IMG/VR virus record: IMGVR_UViG_3300042890_005662
Coordinates: 1 to 21,628 of that record
Reading direction: 5' to 3' (one strand)
Length of the DNA stretch: 21,628 nucleotides
Source of the DNA: a virus
Shown: piece after piece, positions 1 through 8,102 of the stretch
Position numbering within the stretch: the stretch's first letter is position 1
How the letters are laid out: each line of letters opens with the position of its first letter
Made by a program: the position numbers and the translations under genes
Notes under the pieces: model-generated
The model's database searches: none
Told to the model about the DNA's origin: nothing
Seen by the model: the letters and a program-made list of their open reading frames with translations, nothing else

Positions 1-792
1 CGGGCGGAGCTGGAGTTCAAAACAGTGCTCTCGTTTTTAACGGATACGCACCTCCTTCAATGCGTAACTGTACTGAGGAATACAATGGAACATCATGGGC
101 GGCAAGCAATGCAATGATAACAGGTAGGTTTGGTTTAGGAGGTACAGGTACGCAAAATGCAGCTTTAGGATTTTCAGGAGCAACAAACCCACCTACTAAT
201 ACAGCTATTGTCACTTGTACTGAAGAATACGATGGAGCAACATGGGCAACAGGCGGTGCTATGATAGCTACTAGATGGTATTCACCGGGAGTTGGAACTC
301 AAAATGCAGCTTTAGCTGTTGGGGGTTCAGGAGCTGCTCCAACATATACAGCTTGTTCATGTACAGAAGAATATGATGGTACAGCATGGGCAGTAGCTAG
401 TGGTTTGATAACTGCTAGATTCGGTTCAGCGGCATCTGGAATACAAAATGCTAGTTTAGCATCTGGAGGTAATACAACTCCATCCGCTACTGCATGTACA
501 GAAGAATACAACGGAACAGTATGGGCAGCAGGTGGTGCATTAATTACAGCTAGAGATCAATCAGCAGGAGCCGGCTTTCAAAACTCAGGCCTCGTTTTTG
601 GAGGATCAACACCAACGTTAGTTAGCTGTACAGAAGCATATAATGGATCAACTTGGGCTACAGGCGGTGCTTTAATACAGGCTAGATATGCCCTTGAAGG
701 AGCAGGAACACAGAATGAAGCTTTAGCTTTTGGTGGTGCAAGCCCAGCTGGTGCTACAGGTTATGCCTGTACAGAAGAATATAGCGGTGCCC
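1..792 (+). repeat. Six-bladed propeller A (first blade partial)
   Basis: Blade boundaries taken at the conserved Trp give one partial and five full blades. Repeats are degenerate compared with the other propellers (for example AASNAMITGR and SPGVGTQNAALAVGG), and one blade has TEAY in place of TEEY. Confidence 0.8.
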
Positions 793-2114
793 CTGGTCTT
801 ATCCAAGCATTTAACTATTCAACTTCAACAGGTAATACAGCTATTAGATCGGCTAGAGTGACAGAGACGTTAGCAGTAACAGGCTCTGTAAAAGCAATAA
901 GCGATATCGAATTTTGTTTTAATTCATCAGATGGAGGGGCAGGTGTATGGTCAGCAGGCGGTGCTTTGATTACTGCTAGAACTTCTTTAGCAGGGGCAGG
1001 TACACAGAATGCAGGTCTTGCTTTTGGTGGAGCAACACCAACTAAAGTAGCATGTTCTGAAGAATATGATGGATCTTCATGGGCAGCAGGCGGAGCGATG
1101 ATTAGCGGAAGAAGTATTTTAGCAGGCGCTGGTACTCAAAATGCTGGTTTAGCATTTGGAGGATGTATTAATGCTGTTGTAGCTTGCACAGAAGAGTATA
1201 ATGGATCATCTTGGTCAGCTGGTGGAGCATTAATTACTGCTAGAGGTGATTTAGCAGGCGCTGGTACTCAAAATGCTGGTTTAGCATTTGGAAACCCAAC
1301 ATGTACAGAAGAATATGATGGATCTGCTTGGTCAGCGGGAGGTAATATGATTACTTCTAGATTTAGTCTAGCTGGAGCAGGTATTCAAAATGCAGCTATA
1401 GCTTTTGGTGGAAACAATCCAAATGGAGCTTGCACAGAAGAATATGATGGAGCTAGCTGGTCAACAGGCGGTGCTATAATTACTGGTAGAACTCGATTAG
1501 CAGGGACAGGTACTCAAAATACAGCTCTTGCTCTTGGAGGATATGCATCACCTACAGTTCGTGCTTGTACAGAAGAGTATGATGGATCTTCATGGTTGGC
1601 AGGAGGTGCTTTAATCACTGGTAGAGACAGCTTAGCAAGTGCTGGTGTACAACACTCTGCTTTAGCATTTGGCGGTACATCCCCAACAGTTGTAGCATGC
1701 ACAGAAGAATACAACGGTACGGCCGCTATAGTAAAATCATTCGACTACTCATCTAATACCGGTATAACAACAGTATCATGTCTAGTAGAAACTTCAGCCC
1801 ATCGTTATAAAGACAACGTTAAAGAATTAACAAACCAGCTTGATAAGATTAATCAACTTAAACCAGTAGAGTTTGTTTGGAAAACAAGCCGCAAACCAGA
1901 TATTGGTCTGATTGCCGAAGAGGTAGCCGAAATTTATCCCGAGGTAGTAAGTAGAGACGAAGAGGGTAAAATAACAGGTATTAGTTACTCTAAAATGGTA
2001 GCCGCCCTAATTAAAGCTATTCAAGAGCAGCAACAACAAATTGCTGTGTTAACTAAGGAAGCTAGCGATTTAGAAGATCAAAAATATTTATATAAAACAC
2101 CGCCCCAAGAATAG
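1..2114 (+). CDS. Tail fibre/adhesin with two six-bladed kelch-like propellers and S74 chaperone domain (5' partial)
   Basis: The reading frame is already open at the window edge, so the true start lies upstream and the ATG at 60 is internal. Two blocks of ~45-residue repeats follow the pattern W-x-x-G-G-A-(L/M)-I-x-x-R, AGAGTQNAGLAFGG, variable loop, CTEEY(N/D)G. Block one holds six blades (the first cut by the edge) to about 792; block two holds six blades at 948-1721. A linker with the motif FNYSTSTGNT joins them. The C-terminus from about 1780 is an S74 intramolecular chaperone: T-S-A-H-R-Y-K at the expected self-cleavage site (Ser codon at 1794), then LKPVEFVW, IGLIAEEVAEIYPE and a coiled coil with IQEQQQQI. 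In this family the domain trimerises the fibre and is then released. Block one is the most diverged propeller of the window, and one blade of block two lacks its GG pair. Likely a receptor-binding tail protein; the ligand is unknown. Confidence 0.85.
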   Translation, partial: GGAGVQNSALVFNGYAPPSMRNCTEEYNGTSWAASNAMITGRFGLGGTGTQNAALGFSGATNPPTNTAIVTCTEEYDGATWATGGAMIATRWYSPGVGTQNAALAVGGSGAAPTYTACSCTEEYDGTAWAVASGLITARFGSAASGIQNASLASGGNTTPSATACTEEYNGTVWAAGGALITARDQSAGAGFQNSGLVFGGSTPTLVSCTEAYNGSTWATGGALIQARYALEGAGTQNEALAFGGASPAGATGYACTEEYSGAPGLIQAFNYSTSTGNTAIRSARVTETLAVTGSVKAISDIEFCFNSSDGGAGVWSAGGALITARTSLAGAGTQNAGLAFGGATPTKVACSEEYDGSSWAAGGAMISGRSILAGAGTQNAGLAFGGCINAVVACTEEYNGSSWSAGGALITARGDLAGAGTQNAGLAFGNPTCTEEYDGSAWSAGGNMITSRFSLAGAGIQNAAIAFGGNNPNGACTEEYDGASWSTGGAIITGRTRLAGTGTQNTALALGGYASPTVRACTEEYDGSSWLAGGALITGRDSLASAGVQHSALAFGGTSPTVVACTEEYNGTAAIVKSFDYSSNTGITTVSCLVETSAHRYKDNVKELTNQLDKINQLKPVEFVWKTSRKPDIGLIAEEVAEIYPEVVSRDEEGKITGISYSKMVAALIKAIQEQQQQIAVLTKEASDLEDQKYLYKTPPQE
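948..1721 (+). repeat. Six-bladed propeller B
   Basis: Six in-frame blades. Blade three is the shortest in the window: its FGG plus loop is reduced to FGNPT before CTEEY. Blades two and three share an identical DNA stretch of over 40 nt (about 1120-1162 and 1251-1293). Confidence 0.85.
2084..2091 (+). promoter_or_regulatory. ATATTTAT promoter-like octamer
   Basis: Lies inside the 3' end of the first fibre gene, 26 nt before the ATG of the second. Its extended context ATATTTATATAAAACA is identical to the site before the tail tube gene at 17827. Confidence 0.55.
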
Positions 2115-2117
2115 ACT

Positions 2118-4526
2118 ATGTCAAACGAATTTGTAGCCAGGAACGGTTTAATTTCTCCAGACAACTCTAGGGTTTCAGGATCCTTCAGAGCGACCGGATC
2201 ACTAGGTGTTACTGGAAGTGTAGGATTTAATTATCATACAGGTGGAGGTACTACACAAACTTTCCTCTATTCAAATTCAACAGGTAATATATCAGCAACA
2301 GGATCTCTATTTGGAACATCTTCATATGCCCTTACAGCATCTTATATAAACCTACCGCCCGTATTCCCTTTTACAGGATCGGCTCAAGTTAGCGGATCAT
2401 TAGGTGTAACAGGAAGTGTAGGATTTGGATATAATATAGTAGCCGGGTGGAGTGCTGGTGGTGCTTTAATTACTGCTAGAGAAAGTTTAGCAGGAGCAGG
2501 TACACAAAATTCAGGCTTAGCATTTGGAGGTATTGTAACATATGTTTGTACATGTACTGAAGAATATAACGGGTCAAGCTGGTTTACAGGCGGAGCTTTG
2601 AGTGTTGCTAGATATCTCTTAGCAGGAGTAGGAACACAAAATGCCGGCTTAGCATTTGGAGGTAGCGATGGATATAATCCTATATCATGTACAGAAGAAT
2701 ATAATGGATCGTCCTGGTCAACTGGTGGAGCTTTAATTACAGCTAGATTGTATTTAGCAGGAGCAGGAACACAAAATTCAGGCTTAGCATTTGGTGGAAT
2801 AACTACCACCCCAACATCAAGAGCATGTACTGAAGAGTACGATGGATCGACTTGGTCGGCAGGCGGTGCTTTAATTACTGCTAGACAAGGTTTAGCAGGA
2901 GCAGGAACACAAAATTCAGGCTTAGCATTTGGTGGAATAACTACCAACCCAACAACAGTAGCATGTACTGAAGAATATAACGGTACTTCTTGGTCGGTAG
3001 GAGGAGCATTGATTAGCTCTAGGTATGCTCTAGCCGGAGCAGGTACACAAAATGCTGCTTTAGGATTTGGAGGCACTCCTTCAGTTACCTGTACAGAGGA
3101 ATATGATGGATCTTCATGGTCTACAGGCGGTGCTTTAATTACTGGTAGAGCATTTTTAGCAGGAGCAGGTACACAAAATGCAGGACTTGCTTTTGGAGGA
3201 AATCCGGGGCAATCATGCACAGAAGAATATGCTGGCTCAAACCCCAACCCCCAAACCTTCAACTTCTCCAACACAACAGGCAATACATCTATCAGAACTA
3301 CATTTGTAGATGATACACTAGAGATATCAGGTTCTATAAAAACAATAAGTAATGTTCAATTTTGTTATTATACATCTGGTGTAGGGCCAGGAGGATCGTG
3401 GTCGGCAGGCGGTGCTATGATCACTGCTAGACATTTTTTAGCAGGAGCAGGTACTCAAAATGCAGGTCTTGCTTTTGGCGGTTATCCTACTTATAATTGT
3501 ACAGAGGAGTATGATGGATCTTCATGGTCAAACGGTGGAGCAATGATAAACGCTCAATTCCGTTTAGCAGGAGCAGGAACACAAAATGCAGCTTTAGCTT
3601 TTGGAGGAAGGCCGTCCCCAAATACCTGTACAGAGGAATATGATGGCGCCACTTGGACAGCAGGCGGTGCTTTAATTTCAGGTGGAGAGTATTTAGCAGG
3701 AGCAGGTACACAAAATGCCGGATTAGCATTTGGCGGAAACTATGGACCAGGCGCATGCACAGAAGAATATAACGGAACCTCTTGGTCTGCTGGTGGTGCT
3801 TTAATCGCTGGTAGAGATAGCTTAGCGGGAGCAGGTATACAAAACGCAGCTTTAGCATTTGGAGGATCTGCAGGAGCTTGTACAGAAGAATATAACGGAA
3901 CTTCATGGACAGCAGGCGGTGCTATGATTATTGGTAGAAAATGTTTAGCAGGAGCAGGCACACAAAATGCTGCTTTAGCCTTTGGAGGCAGTAGCGGATA
4001 CGGTGCCTGTACGGAAGAATATAACGGATCAACGTGGTCAACAGGCGGTACTCTAAATAATTCCAGATATGCATTAGCTGGAGCAGGAACACAAAATGCT
4101 GGACTTGCTTTTGGAGGGTTTTACGGGGCATATTTAGCCTGCACGGAAGAATACACAGGTGGAATAGGCCCTCTACTATCTTTCGATTACTGTGCCGAAA
4201 ACGGCATCACAACAGTATCATGCCTTATTGAAACATCAGCCCAGCGCTACAAAGATGATATCAAAGAATTAACATCACAGCTTGATAAAATTAACCAACT
4301 CAAACCTGTTGAATTTGATTGGAAAACCAACCGCAAACATGACATAGGATTGATTGCCGAAGAGGTAGCCAATGTTTATCCTGAAATAGTAAGTAAGGAT
4401 GAAGCAGGCGAGGTAGAGGGTATGAGCTATTCAAAAATTATAGCTCCGCTTATTAAAGCCATCCAAGAACAGCAGCAGCAAATTGCCGATCTTACGGCAA
4501 AAATCAATAAATTTAAGAACAAGTAA
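2118..4526 (+). CDS. Tail fibre/adhesin with two six-bladed kelch-like propellers and S74 chaperone domain
   Basis: 802 residues, complete. Residues 1-110 are a Gly/Ser/Thr-rich beta region with repeated V-T-G-S-V-type motifs and TSSYALTASYI, a style seen in environmental phage tail proteins and probably the virion-attachment part. Propeller one (six blades, 2448-3239) and propeller two (six blades, 3399-4160) are separated by a linker with FNFSNTTGNT. The S74 intramolecular chaperone follows, with the cleavage-site Ser at residue 707 (T-S-A-Q-R-Y-K), LKPVEFDW, IGLIAEEVANVYPE and a Gln-rich coiled coil. The start is the ATG four bases after the upstream stop; no Shine-Dalgarno sequence is visible. 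It is a paralogue of the preceding gene with the same domain order, which implies gene duplication. Role by inference: trimeric receptor-binding fibre. Confidence 0.88.
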   Translation: MSNEFVARNGLISPDNSRVSGSFRATGSLGVTGSVGFNYHTGGGTTQTFLYSNSTGNISATGSLFGTSSYALTASYINLPPVFPFTGSAQVSGSLGVTGSVGFGYNIVAGWSAGGALITARESLAGAGTQNSGLAFGGIVTYVCTCTEEYNGSSWFTGGALSVARYLLAGVGTQNAGLAFGGSDGYNPISCTEEYNGSSWSTGGALITARLYLAGAGTQNSGLAFGGITTTPTSRACTEEYDGSTWSAGGALITARQGLAGAGTQNSGLAFGGITTNPTTVACTEEYNGTSWSVGGALISSRYALAGAGTQNAALGFGGTPSVTCTEEYDGSSWSTGGALITGRAFLAGAGTQNAGLAFGGNPGQSCTEEYAGSNPNPQTFNFSNTTGNTSIRTTFVDDTLEISGSIKTISNVQFCYYTSGVGPGGSWSAGGAMITARHFLAGAGTQNAGLAFGGYPTYNCTEEYDGSSWSNGGAMINAQFRLAGAGTQNAALAFGGRPSPNTCTEEYDGATWTAGGALISGGEYLAGAGTQNAGLAFGGNYGPGACTEEYNGTSWSAGGALIAGRDSLAGAGIQNAALAFGGSAGACTEEYNGTSWTAGGAMIIGRKCLAGAGTQNAALAFGGSSGYGACTEEYNGSTWSTGGTLNNSRYALAGAGTQNAGLAFGGFYGAYLACTEEYTGGIGPLLSFDYCAENGITTVSCLIETSAQRYKDDIKELTSQLDKINQLKPVEFDWKTNRKHDIGLIAEEVANVYPEIVSKDEAGEVEGMSYSKIIAPLIKAIQEQQQQIADLTAKINKFKNK
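2448..3239 (+). repeat. Six-bladed propeller C
   Basis: Six blades of 42-46 residues. Blades three and four share an identical stretch of over 50 nt, running from the LAGAGTQN codons through FGGITT, which points to recent duplication or gene conversion. Confidence 0.9.
3399..4160 (+). repeat. Six-bladed propeller D
   Basis: Six blades. Conserved positions W, GGA, LAGAGTQN, LAFGG and CTEEY are near-invariant, while the loop between FGG and CTEEY varies in length and sequence. Confidence 0.9.
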
Positions 4527-4533
4527 TATTTAT
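4526..4533 (+). promoter_or_regulatory. ATATTTAT promoter-like octamer
   Basis: Begins on the last base of the upstream stop codon and lies 24 nt before the ATG at 4558. Confidence 0.5.
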
Positions 4534-4557
4534 TAATAAACCTTAAAACTAAAAAAC

Positions 4558-4833
4558 ATGCAGTATTACGTAGCAGTTAACACGGGGGTAGGATTCATCA
4601 CCCACGAAGATAACCAAAGATCCCACATTGCCGGATATCCCGCAAACGTATGGGTAACGGAAAACAATCAAATCTGGGCAACCCGGGTAGGAGCTGTAGA
4701 AAAGACTAAAGCAGAAGCACAAGCTCTCGTTGATGCCGTAGTTGATCAGACTCAGACAGAATGGCAAACTTGCGTTTCCGGTTCAACACCATGGCTCTGT
4801 GGCCCTGAACCTCAAAATATCATTCTTCCCTAA
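4558..4833 (+). CDS. Small protein of unknown function
   Basis: 91 residues, family not recognised. The N-terminal half looks beta-rich and hydrophilic (QYYVAVNTGVGFITHEDNQ, NVWVTENNQIWATR). The middle is a likely helix (KAEAQALVDAVVDQTQTEW), and the tail carries two Cys and several Pro. There is no signal peptide or membrane segment. The ATG is preceded by an A-rich stretch and an ATATTTAT element. Its place right after two fibre genes and its small size would suit a minor virion or fibre accessory protein, but that is inference from position only. Confidence 0.7.
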   Translation: MQYYVAVNTGVGFITHEDNQRSHIAGYPANVWVTENNQIWATRVGAVEKTKAEAQALVDAVVDQTQTEWQTCVSGSTPWLCGPEPQNIILP

Positions 4834-4854
4834 AAAGAGTTGGAAGATTGAATA

Positions 4855-4862
4855 ATATTTGT
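4855..4862 (+). promoter_or_regulatory. Near-match to the ATATTTAT element (ATATTTGT)
   Basis: One mismatch to the octamer, 28 nt before the ATG at 4891. Possible promoter for the coiled-coil gene and the oxygenase operon behind it. Confidence 0.3.
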
Positions 4863-4890
4863 TACATTAATAGTAAATACAAACTTCGTT

Positions 4891-5604
4891 ATGGACGAAA
4901 ATAAACAAGAATCAGGTCGCGAACTAGCAATTCCTAGTGATTTACAGAATATTCTAGCGGTTTTGAAACCGGAAGACGCTAGGGAAGTTGTAAGATTAAA
5001 AGAAGAACTGGCCGATAACTGGAATAAAAAACAAATTTTCCGTACTGAAACGGAAATGCGTGTATCGGTCTTGAATGATGCCAAGCATCCCACTCCGGCA
5101 TCTAAATACTGGCAGTCGGTTAGGGAAATGTCTGCGCACTTTGATGCGATGATGAATCTTTCATTTGAAATGAGAAGAGCCGATGTAGAAAGGCTCAGAC
5201 TCGAACGTAAAATGAAAGAAGCAGAACTTAAAGGTGATATGCTCGATATTATAGAGGCACAGATCGATTTAGATCAAAATCTCTACAATAAAGCCTGCAT
5301 GGAACAGGTAGCCCACGACCGTGTTCGTGAGATCCAGACTTGGTCTAAGATTAAAGCCGAACTCAACGATGGAACCTTCGACGATAGAGAGGTAAATACA
5401 CATCAGGCCGAAAGCTTAGGACTAAGGCTTGAAAATAGAGTAAAGGCTCTCAGTCCAAATAGTGAACCGAGTGAAGTTATTAACGCTGTAGGTCCTTATC
5501 AAACCCTGCAAAGACTCAAGGCCGAAGGTAATACACTTTTGACATTTGAACAGGCTCGTCAACAGCAGCTTGCCCAGCATGTTGAAAGCCAGCAACAACA
5601 GTAA
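4891..5604 (+). CDS. Coiled-coil protein of unknown function
   Basis: 237 residues, strongly charged and mostly helical. A probable coiled coil covers about residues 90-160, with repeated Arg/Glu/Leu heptad-like spacing (MRRADVERLRLERKMKEAEL). The C-terminus is Gln-rich (ARQQQLAQHVESQQQQ). No enzyme motif or membrane segment is visible. The start context AAACTTCGTTATG is nearly the same as at two oxygenase genes downstream, and the next gene begins eight bases after the stop, so it probably belongs to the same transcript as the oxygenases. Possible roles are a scaffold or an adaptor for the modification enzymes; nothing in the sequence decides this. Confidence 0.75.
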   Translation: MDENKQESGRELAIPSDLQNILAVLKPEDAREVVRLKEELADNWNKKQIFRTETEMRVSVLNDAKHPTPASKYWQSVREMSAHFDAMMNLSFEMRRADVERLRLERKMKEAELKGDMLDIIEAQIDLDQNLYNKACMEQVAHDRVREIQTWSKIKAELNDGTFDDREVNTHQAESLGLRLENRVKALSPNSEPSEVINAVGPYQTLQRLKAEGNTLLTFEQARQQQLAQHVESQQQQ

Positions 5605-5612
5605 ACTTAGTT

Positions 5613-6200
5613 ATGTTCATATACAGAAAAGAGAAGGCATTATCCTCTCAGTTATGTAAAGCTTTTATAGATGCGTTTGAAGTATCCGAAGATAAAAAAC
5701 CGGGCGTACTCTACGGCCCCGACGGTACTTCGTCATCTAACGGAAAAAAGTCAACAGACATAACTTTTGATCCTAGGTACTTGCAACATCCGACTTGGAG
5801 TCCTTTGCTAACAGAATTAGTAGGTATTTTAGAAAAAGGTCAACGAGATTATATTGACAGACATTCTCTAGCATTCTCTAAGCTTGATCCTTTGCAGATT
5901 AGCCCTCTATTCAATATGCAGCGCTACGAACCAGGAGAAGGATTTCACGGGTGGCATTGCGAAAGAGCAACAAACAAATACAGTAACAGGTTTCTAGTCT
6001 GGGCTGTTTACTTAAATACAGTAACAGATAGAGGTGAAACTGAATTTTTTTATCAGCACCATTTCGAATCAGCAGTCGAAGGAAAGTTAATAATATGGCC
6101 GTCGGACTGGATGCATTTACATAGAGGTGTTCCTTCTCCCACTCAAACAAAGTATATTTTAACAGGCTGGTTTACCATGCTTGATAGAACTGAAAAATAA
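5613..6200 (+). CDS. 2-oxoglutarate/Fe(II) oxygenase, prolyl-4-hydroxylase-like
   Basis: 195 residues. The double-stranded beta-helix core is recognisable: F-H-G-W-H-C-E supplies a proximal His115 with an acidic Glu117 in the H-x-D/E position, LNTVTDRGETEFF is the typical P4H strand, and FPS-like WPSDWMHLHRGVPSP gives the distal His (most likely His170). Lys180 lies ten residues later, where the family binds the 2-oxoglutarate C5 carboxylate. Expected reaction: hydroxylation of a carbon in a protein side chain or small molecule, using O2 and 2-oxoglutarate. Glu rather than Asp as the acidic iron ligand is less usual. It is the first of five oxygenases in a row. The substrate is unknown; nearby fibre proteins are candidates by context. 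The start follows the context AAACTTAGTTATG. Confidence 0.82.
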   Translation: MFIYRKEKALSSQLCKAFIDAFEVSEDKKPGVLYGPDGTSSSNGKKSTDITFDPRYLQHPTWSPLLTELVGILEKGQRDYIDRHSLAFSKLDPLQISPLFNMQRYEPGEGFHGWHCERATNKYSNRFLVWAVYLNTVTDRGETEFFYQHHFESAVEGKLIIWPSDWMHLHRGVPSPTQTKYILTGWFTMLDRTEK

Positions 6201-6206
6201 ATTGTT

Positions 6207-6818
6207 ATGTTTCCATTAAAGCCGTACAATAATTTTAAGCCACAATCTAACTGGAATACGTTTTACTATTTTAAAAACGTATTTAATGATCGTATGATCG
6301 GAGAACTGGAGCAGATGGTTAAAGCAAACTATAAATTTTCCAAGGGTAGGACTGGTGTAAGAGAATTAGGTACCGATACTGATTCCTACCAAACAAATAA
6401 CCGAGATATTGCCTACCTTGAACCAGCCCCGCATACAAAATGGCTTTATGATATTTTATTTCCGCTAGTATTAGAAGCTAACGAAAAAGCATTTCATTTT
6501 GATATCGATGTTGTTACCGATCCCATCCACTATGTAGTCTACCCAACTGATGGAGGGCACCTGGACTGGCATATGGACGTAGGTGCTCTCGATGTTAATA
6601 AAAGAAAGATCGCTACTACTGTTCAATTATCAGATCCTAGGGATTATGAAGGAGGCGATTTTGAGATCTGGTTTGGTGGTCAAAAATCAGTAGTTGTGCC
6701 CAGGGAGAAAGGAGACGTTATTTGCTTTCCAGCATTCTGCATGCATAGAGTAAAACCAATCACACGAGGCCAGCGTAAGTGTCTAGTATTTTGGACCGGC
6801 GGTCGCCCATTTAGATAA
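6207..6818 (+). CDS. 2-oxoglutarate/Fe(II) oxygenase, PKHD-type
   Basis: 203 residues. Iron ligands are clear: W-H-M-D gives His122 and Asp124, and FPAFCMHRVKPITRG gives His180. Arg190, ten residues after the distal His, fits the 2-oxoglutarate binding position. YEGGDFEIWFG and VPREKGDVICFP match the PKHD/PiuC-type prolyl hydroxylase pattern. This is the best-preserved active site of the five. It starts seven bases after the previous stop with a GTTATG context. Predicted to hydroxylate a protein or peptide side chain; the substrate is not shown by the sequence. Confidence 0.87.
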   Translation: MFPLKPYNNFKPQSNWNTFYYFKNVFNDRMIGELEQMVKANYKFSKGRTGVRELGTDTDSYQTNNRDIAYLEPAPHTKWLYDILFPLVLEANEKAFHFDIDVVTDPIHYVVYPTDGGHLDWHMDVGALDVNKRKIATTVQLSDPRDYEGGDFEIWFGGQKSVVVPREKGDVICFPAFCMHRVKPITRGQRKCLVFWTGGRPFR

Positions 6819-6832
6819 TTAAAAACTTAGTT

Positions 6833-7438
6833 ATGGAATTTAAAGTTTACGAACAGTTATGGTTCGCAACTCCGGTTTGGGAGTGTCCTGTATCAGGAAT
6901 CGATAATCAATCTATCAAGCAGTATTGCCTGGAAACCCGTAGACAGAAGCCCGGGGTTACGATTTCAAATCGAGGAGGATGGCATTCAGGCGAACTCCTC
7001 TTCCCAATTCCGGTAGCGTTAGAAAACCTCTTCAATGACTTGAACGTATTCGTCAACGATGTATGTGCTCGTTATACTGGAATCAATAACCTAGAGATAG
7101 GTAATTTCTGGATTAACATCAACGGACATCATGATTATAACCTATTACACGATCATCAGAACAGTATCTTGTCTGGGGTATACTATGTATCGGTTCCAAG
7201 AAATAACATGGGAGATTTAGTGCTACATAGGGGAGACGACATAGAATTCTTCATGAATAGTAAGGTACAGAGAGAGCATACAATGGCTAACGCATTTTCT
7301 GTGACAAAGCCAGCTAAAGAATCTACTTTCTACCTGTTTCCAAGTTGGATCAAACATCACGTAGAAAGAAACGAATCAAACGAAGAGAGAATCTCTATAG
7401 CATTTAATTTTATCAGTCCTTCACAAAAAAGTAATTAA
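6833..7438 (+). CDS. Putative 2OG-Fe(II) oxygenase, TIGR02466-like
   Basis: 201 residues. The pattern of the TIGR02466 / 2OG-FeII_Oxy_5 family is visible: an N-terminal FATPVWE, central NLLHDHQNSILSGVYYVSVP with His106 and His108, and a C-terminal FYLFPSWIKHHVERNES with distal His176, then Arg and ISIAFNF. The iron site in this family is less well characterised than in P4H; here the second proximal position is His or Asp107 rather than a plain H-x-D. The gene starts after AAACTTAGTTATG, the same 13-nt context as the first oxygenase. Hydroxylase activity is inferred from the fold. Confidence 0.8.
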   Translation: MEFKVYEQLWFATPVWECPVSGIDNQSIKQYCLETRRQKPGVTISNRGGWHSGELLFPIPVALENLFNDLNVFVNDVCARYTGINNLEIGNFWININGHHDYNLLHDHQNSILSGVYYVSVPRNNMGDLVLHRGDDIEFFMNSKVQREHTMANAFSVTKPAKESTFYLFPSWIKHHVERNESNEERISIAFNFISPSQKSN

Positions 7439-7442
7439 GGTT

Positions 7443-8102
7443 ATGAATATAGCAGGGAGTAGTGCTAAAGTTTTTGAAATGTTTCCAACTCCGCTGTATG
7501 TAGCAACATACCCGGGAGATACAACTGAAATAGTTAAGTACTTCGATAGTTGCGAAATGAACGATGGAAAAAATAGCCCTTATGGTTGGATATCAAAAAA
7601 TAGCTATATAATTGATCATCCAATCTGTAAACCGCTGGCTAATTTTTTCATGCAATGCTTTAATGACTTTGCCACTAACGTAATGAGGTATCGCTATAAG
7701 GAATTGCAGTTTTCTCAATCGTGGCTTACCTATAAAATGCCCGGTCAATTTCACAAAGCACATACTCACCCAAACACTCTACTTGCCGGCGTATTTTATT
7801 ACGATTTTGAACCCGGGGATGCAGCTATTTGCTTTAGTAAAGTAGCTGGATCTCAGTATAGAACTTATTTAGAACCCTCTCTACAGGACGATTATCAGCA
7901 GCATAAATTCTCTCAGGAGGAAATTTATTTTACACCGCAACAAAATAATTTCATTATATTTCCTTCATACGTTACACATGGTGTACCTCCCAATAGAACA
8001 AATAAAGTCAGGAAAGCATTAGGTGTAAACGTATTAACGAAAGGAACACTGGGCGATAAAGAAACCATTTCTGAAATAATATTTGGACGTTATGCAAATT
8101 AA
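7443..8102 (+). CDS. Putative 2OG-Fe(II) oxygenase, TIGR02466-like (tandem paralogue 1)
   Basis: 219 residues. Begins with the family signature F-P-T-P-L-Y. The central motif FHKAHTHPNTLLAGVFYY contains His107 and His109, and FIIFPSYVTHGVPPNRT contains the distal His179. Downstream R-K-A-L-G-V-N-V takes the place of the R-x-S-x-A-F-N strand. It resembles the next gene along its whole length, so the two look like an old tandem duplication. It starts four bases after the upstream stop and is translationally packed with its neighbours. Confidence 0.8.
   Translation: MNIAGSSAKVFEMFPTPLYVATYPGDTTEIVKYFDSCEMNDGKNSPYGWISKNSYIIDHPICKPLANFFMQCFNDFATNVMRYRYKELQFSQSWLTYKMPGQFHKAHTHPNTLLAGVFYYDFEPGDAAICFSKVAGSQYRTYLEPSLQDDYQQHKFSQEEIYFTPQQNNFIIFPSYVTHGVPPNRTNKVRKALGVNVLTKGTLGDKETISEIIFGRYAN

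Noticed and set aside
2384-3283. Long antisense open frame (299 codons) across propeller C, and similar minus-strand frames at 10022-10633, 11164-11601 and 12107-12571
   Set aside because: They mirror the repeated sense codons: the same short antisense motif recurs once per blade, with no start signals. They are shadows of the propeller repeats.
3487-3906. Leu/Arg-rich minus-strand frames such as 3487-3906 and 11130-11357
   Set aside because: Biased composition from reading repeat DNA in another frame; no start context and full overlap with well-supported genes.
8083-8091. TTG start for the fifth oxygenase gene
   Set aside because: An in-frame ATG three codons later sits in the recurrent GTTATG context, and the family signature begins only ten residues after it.
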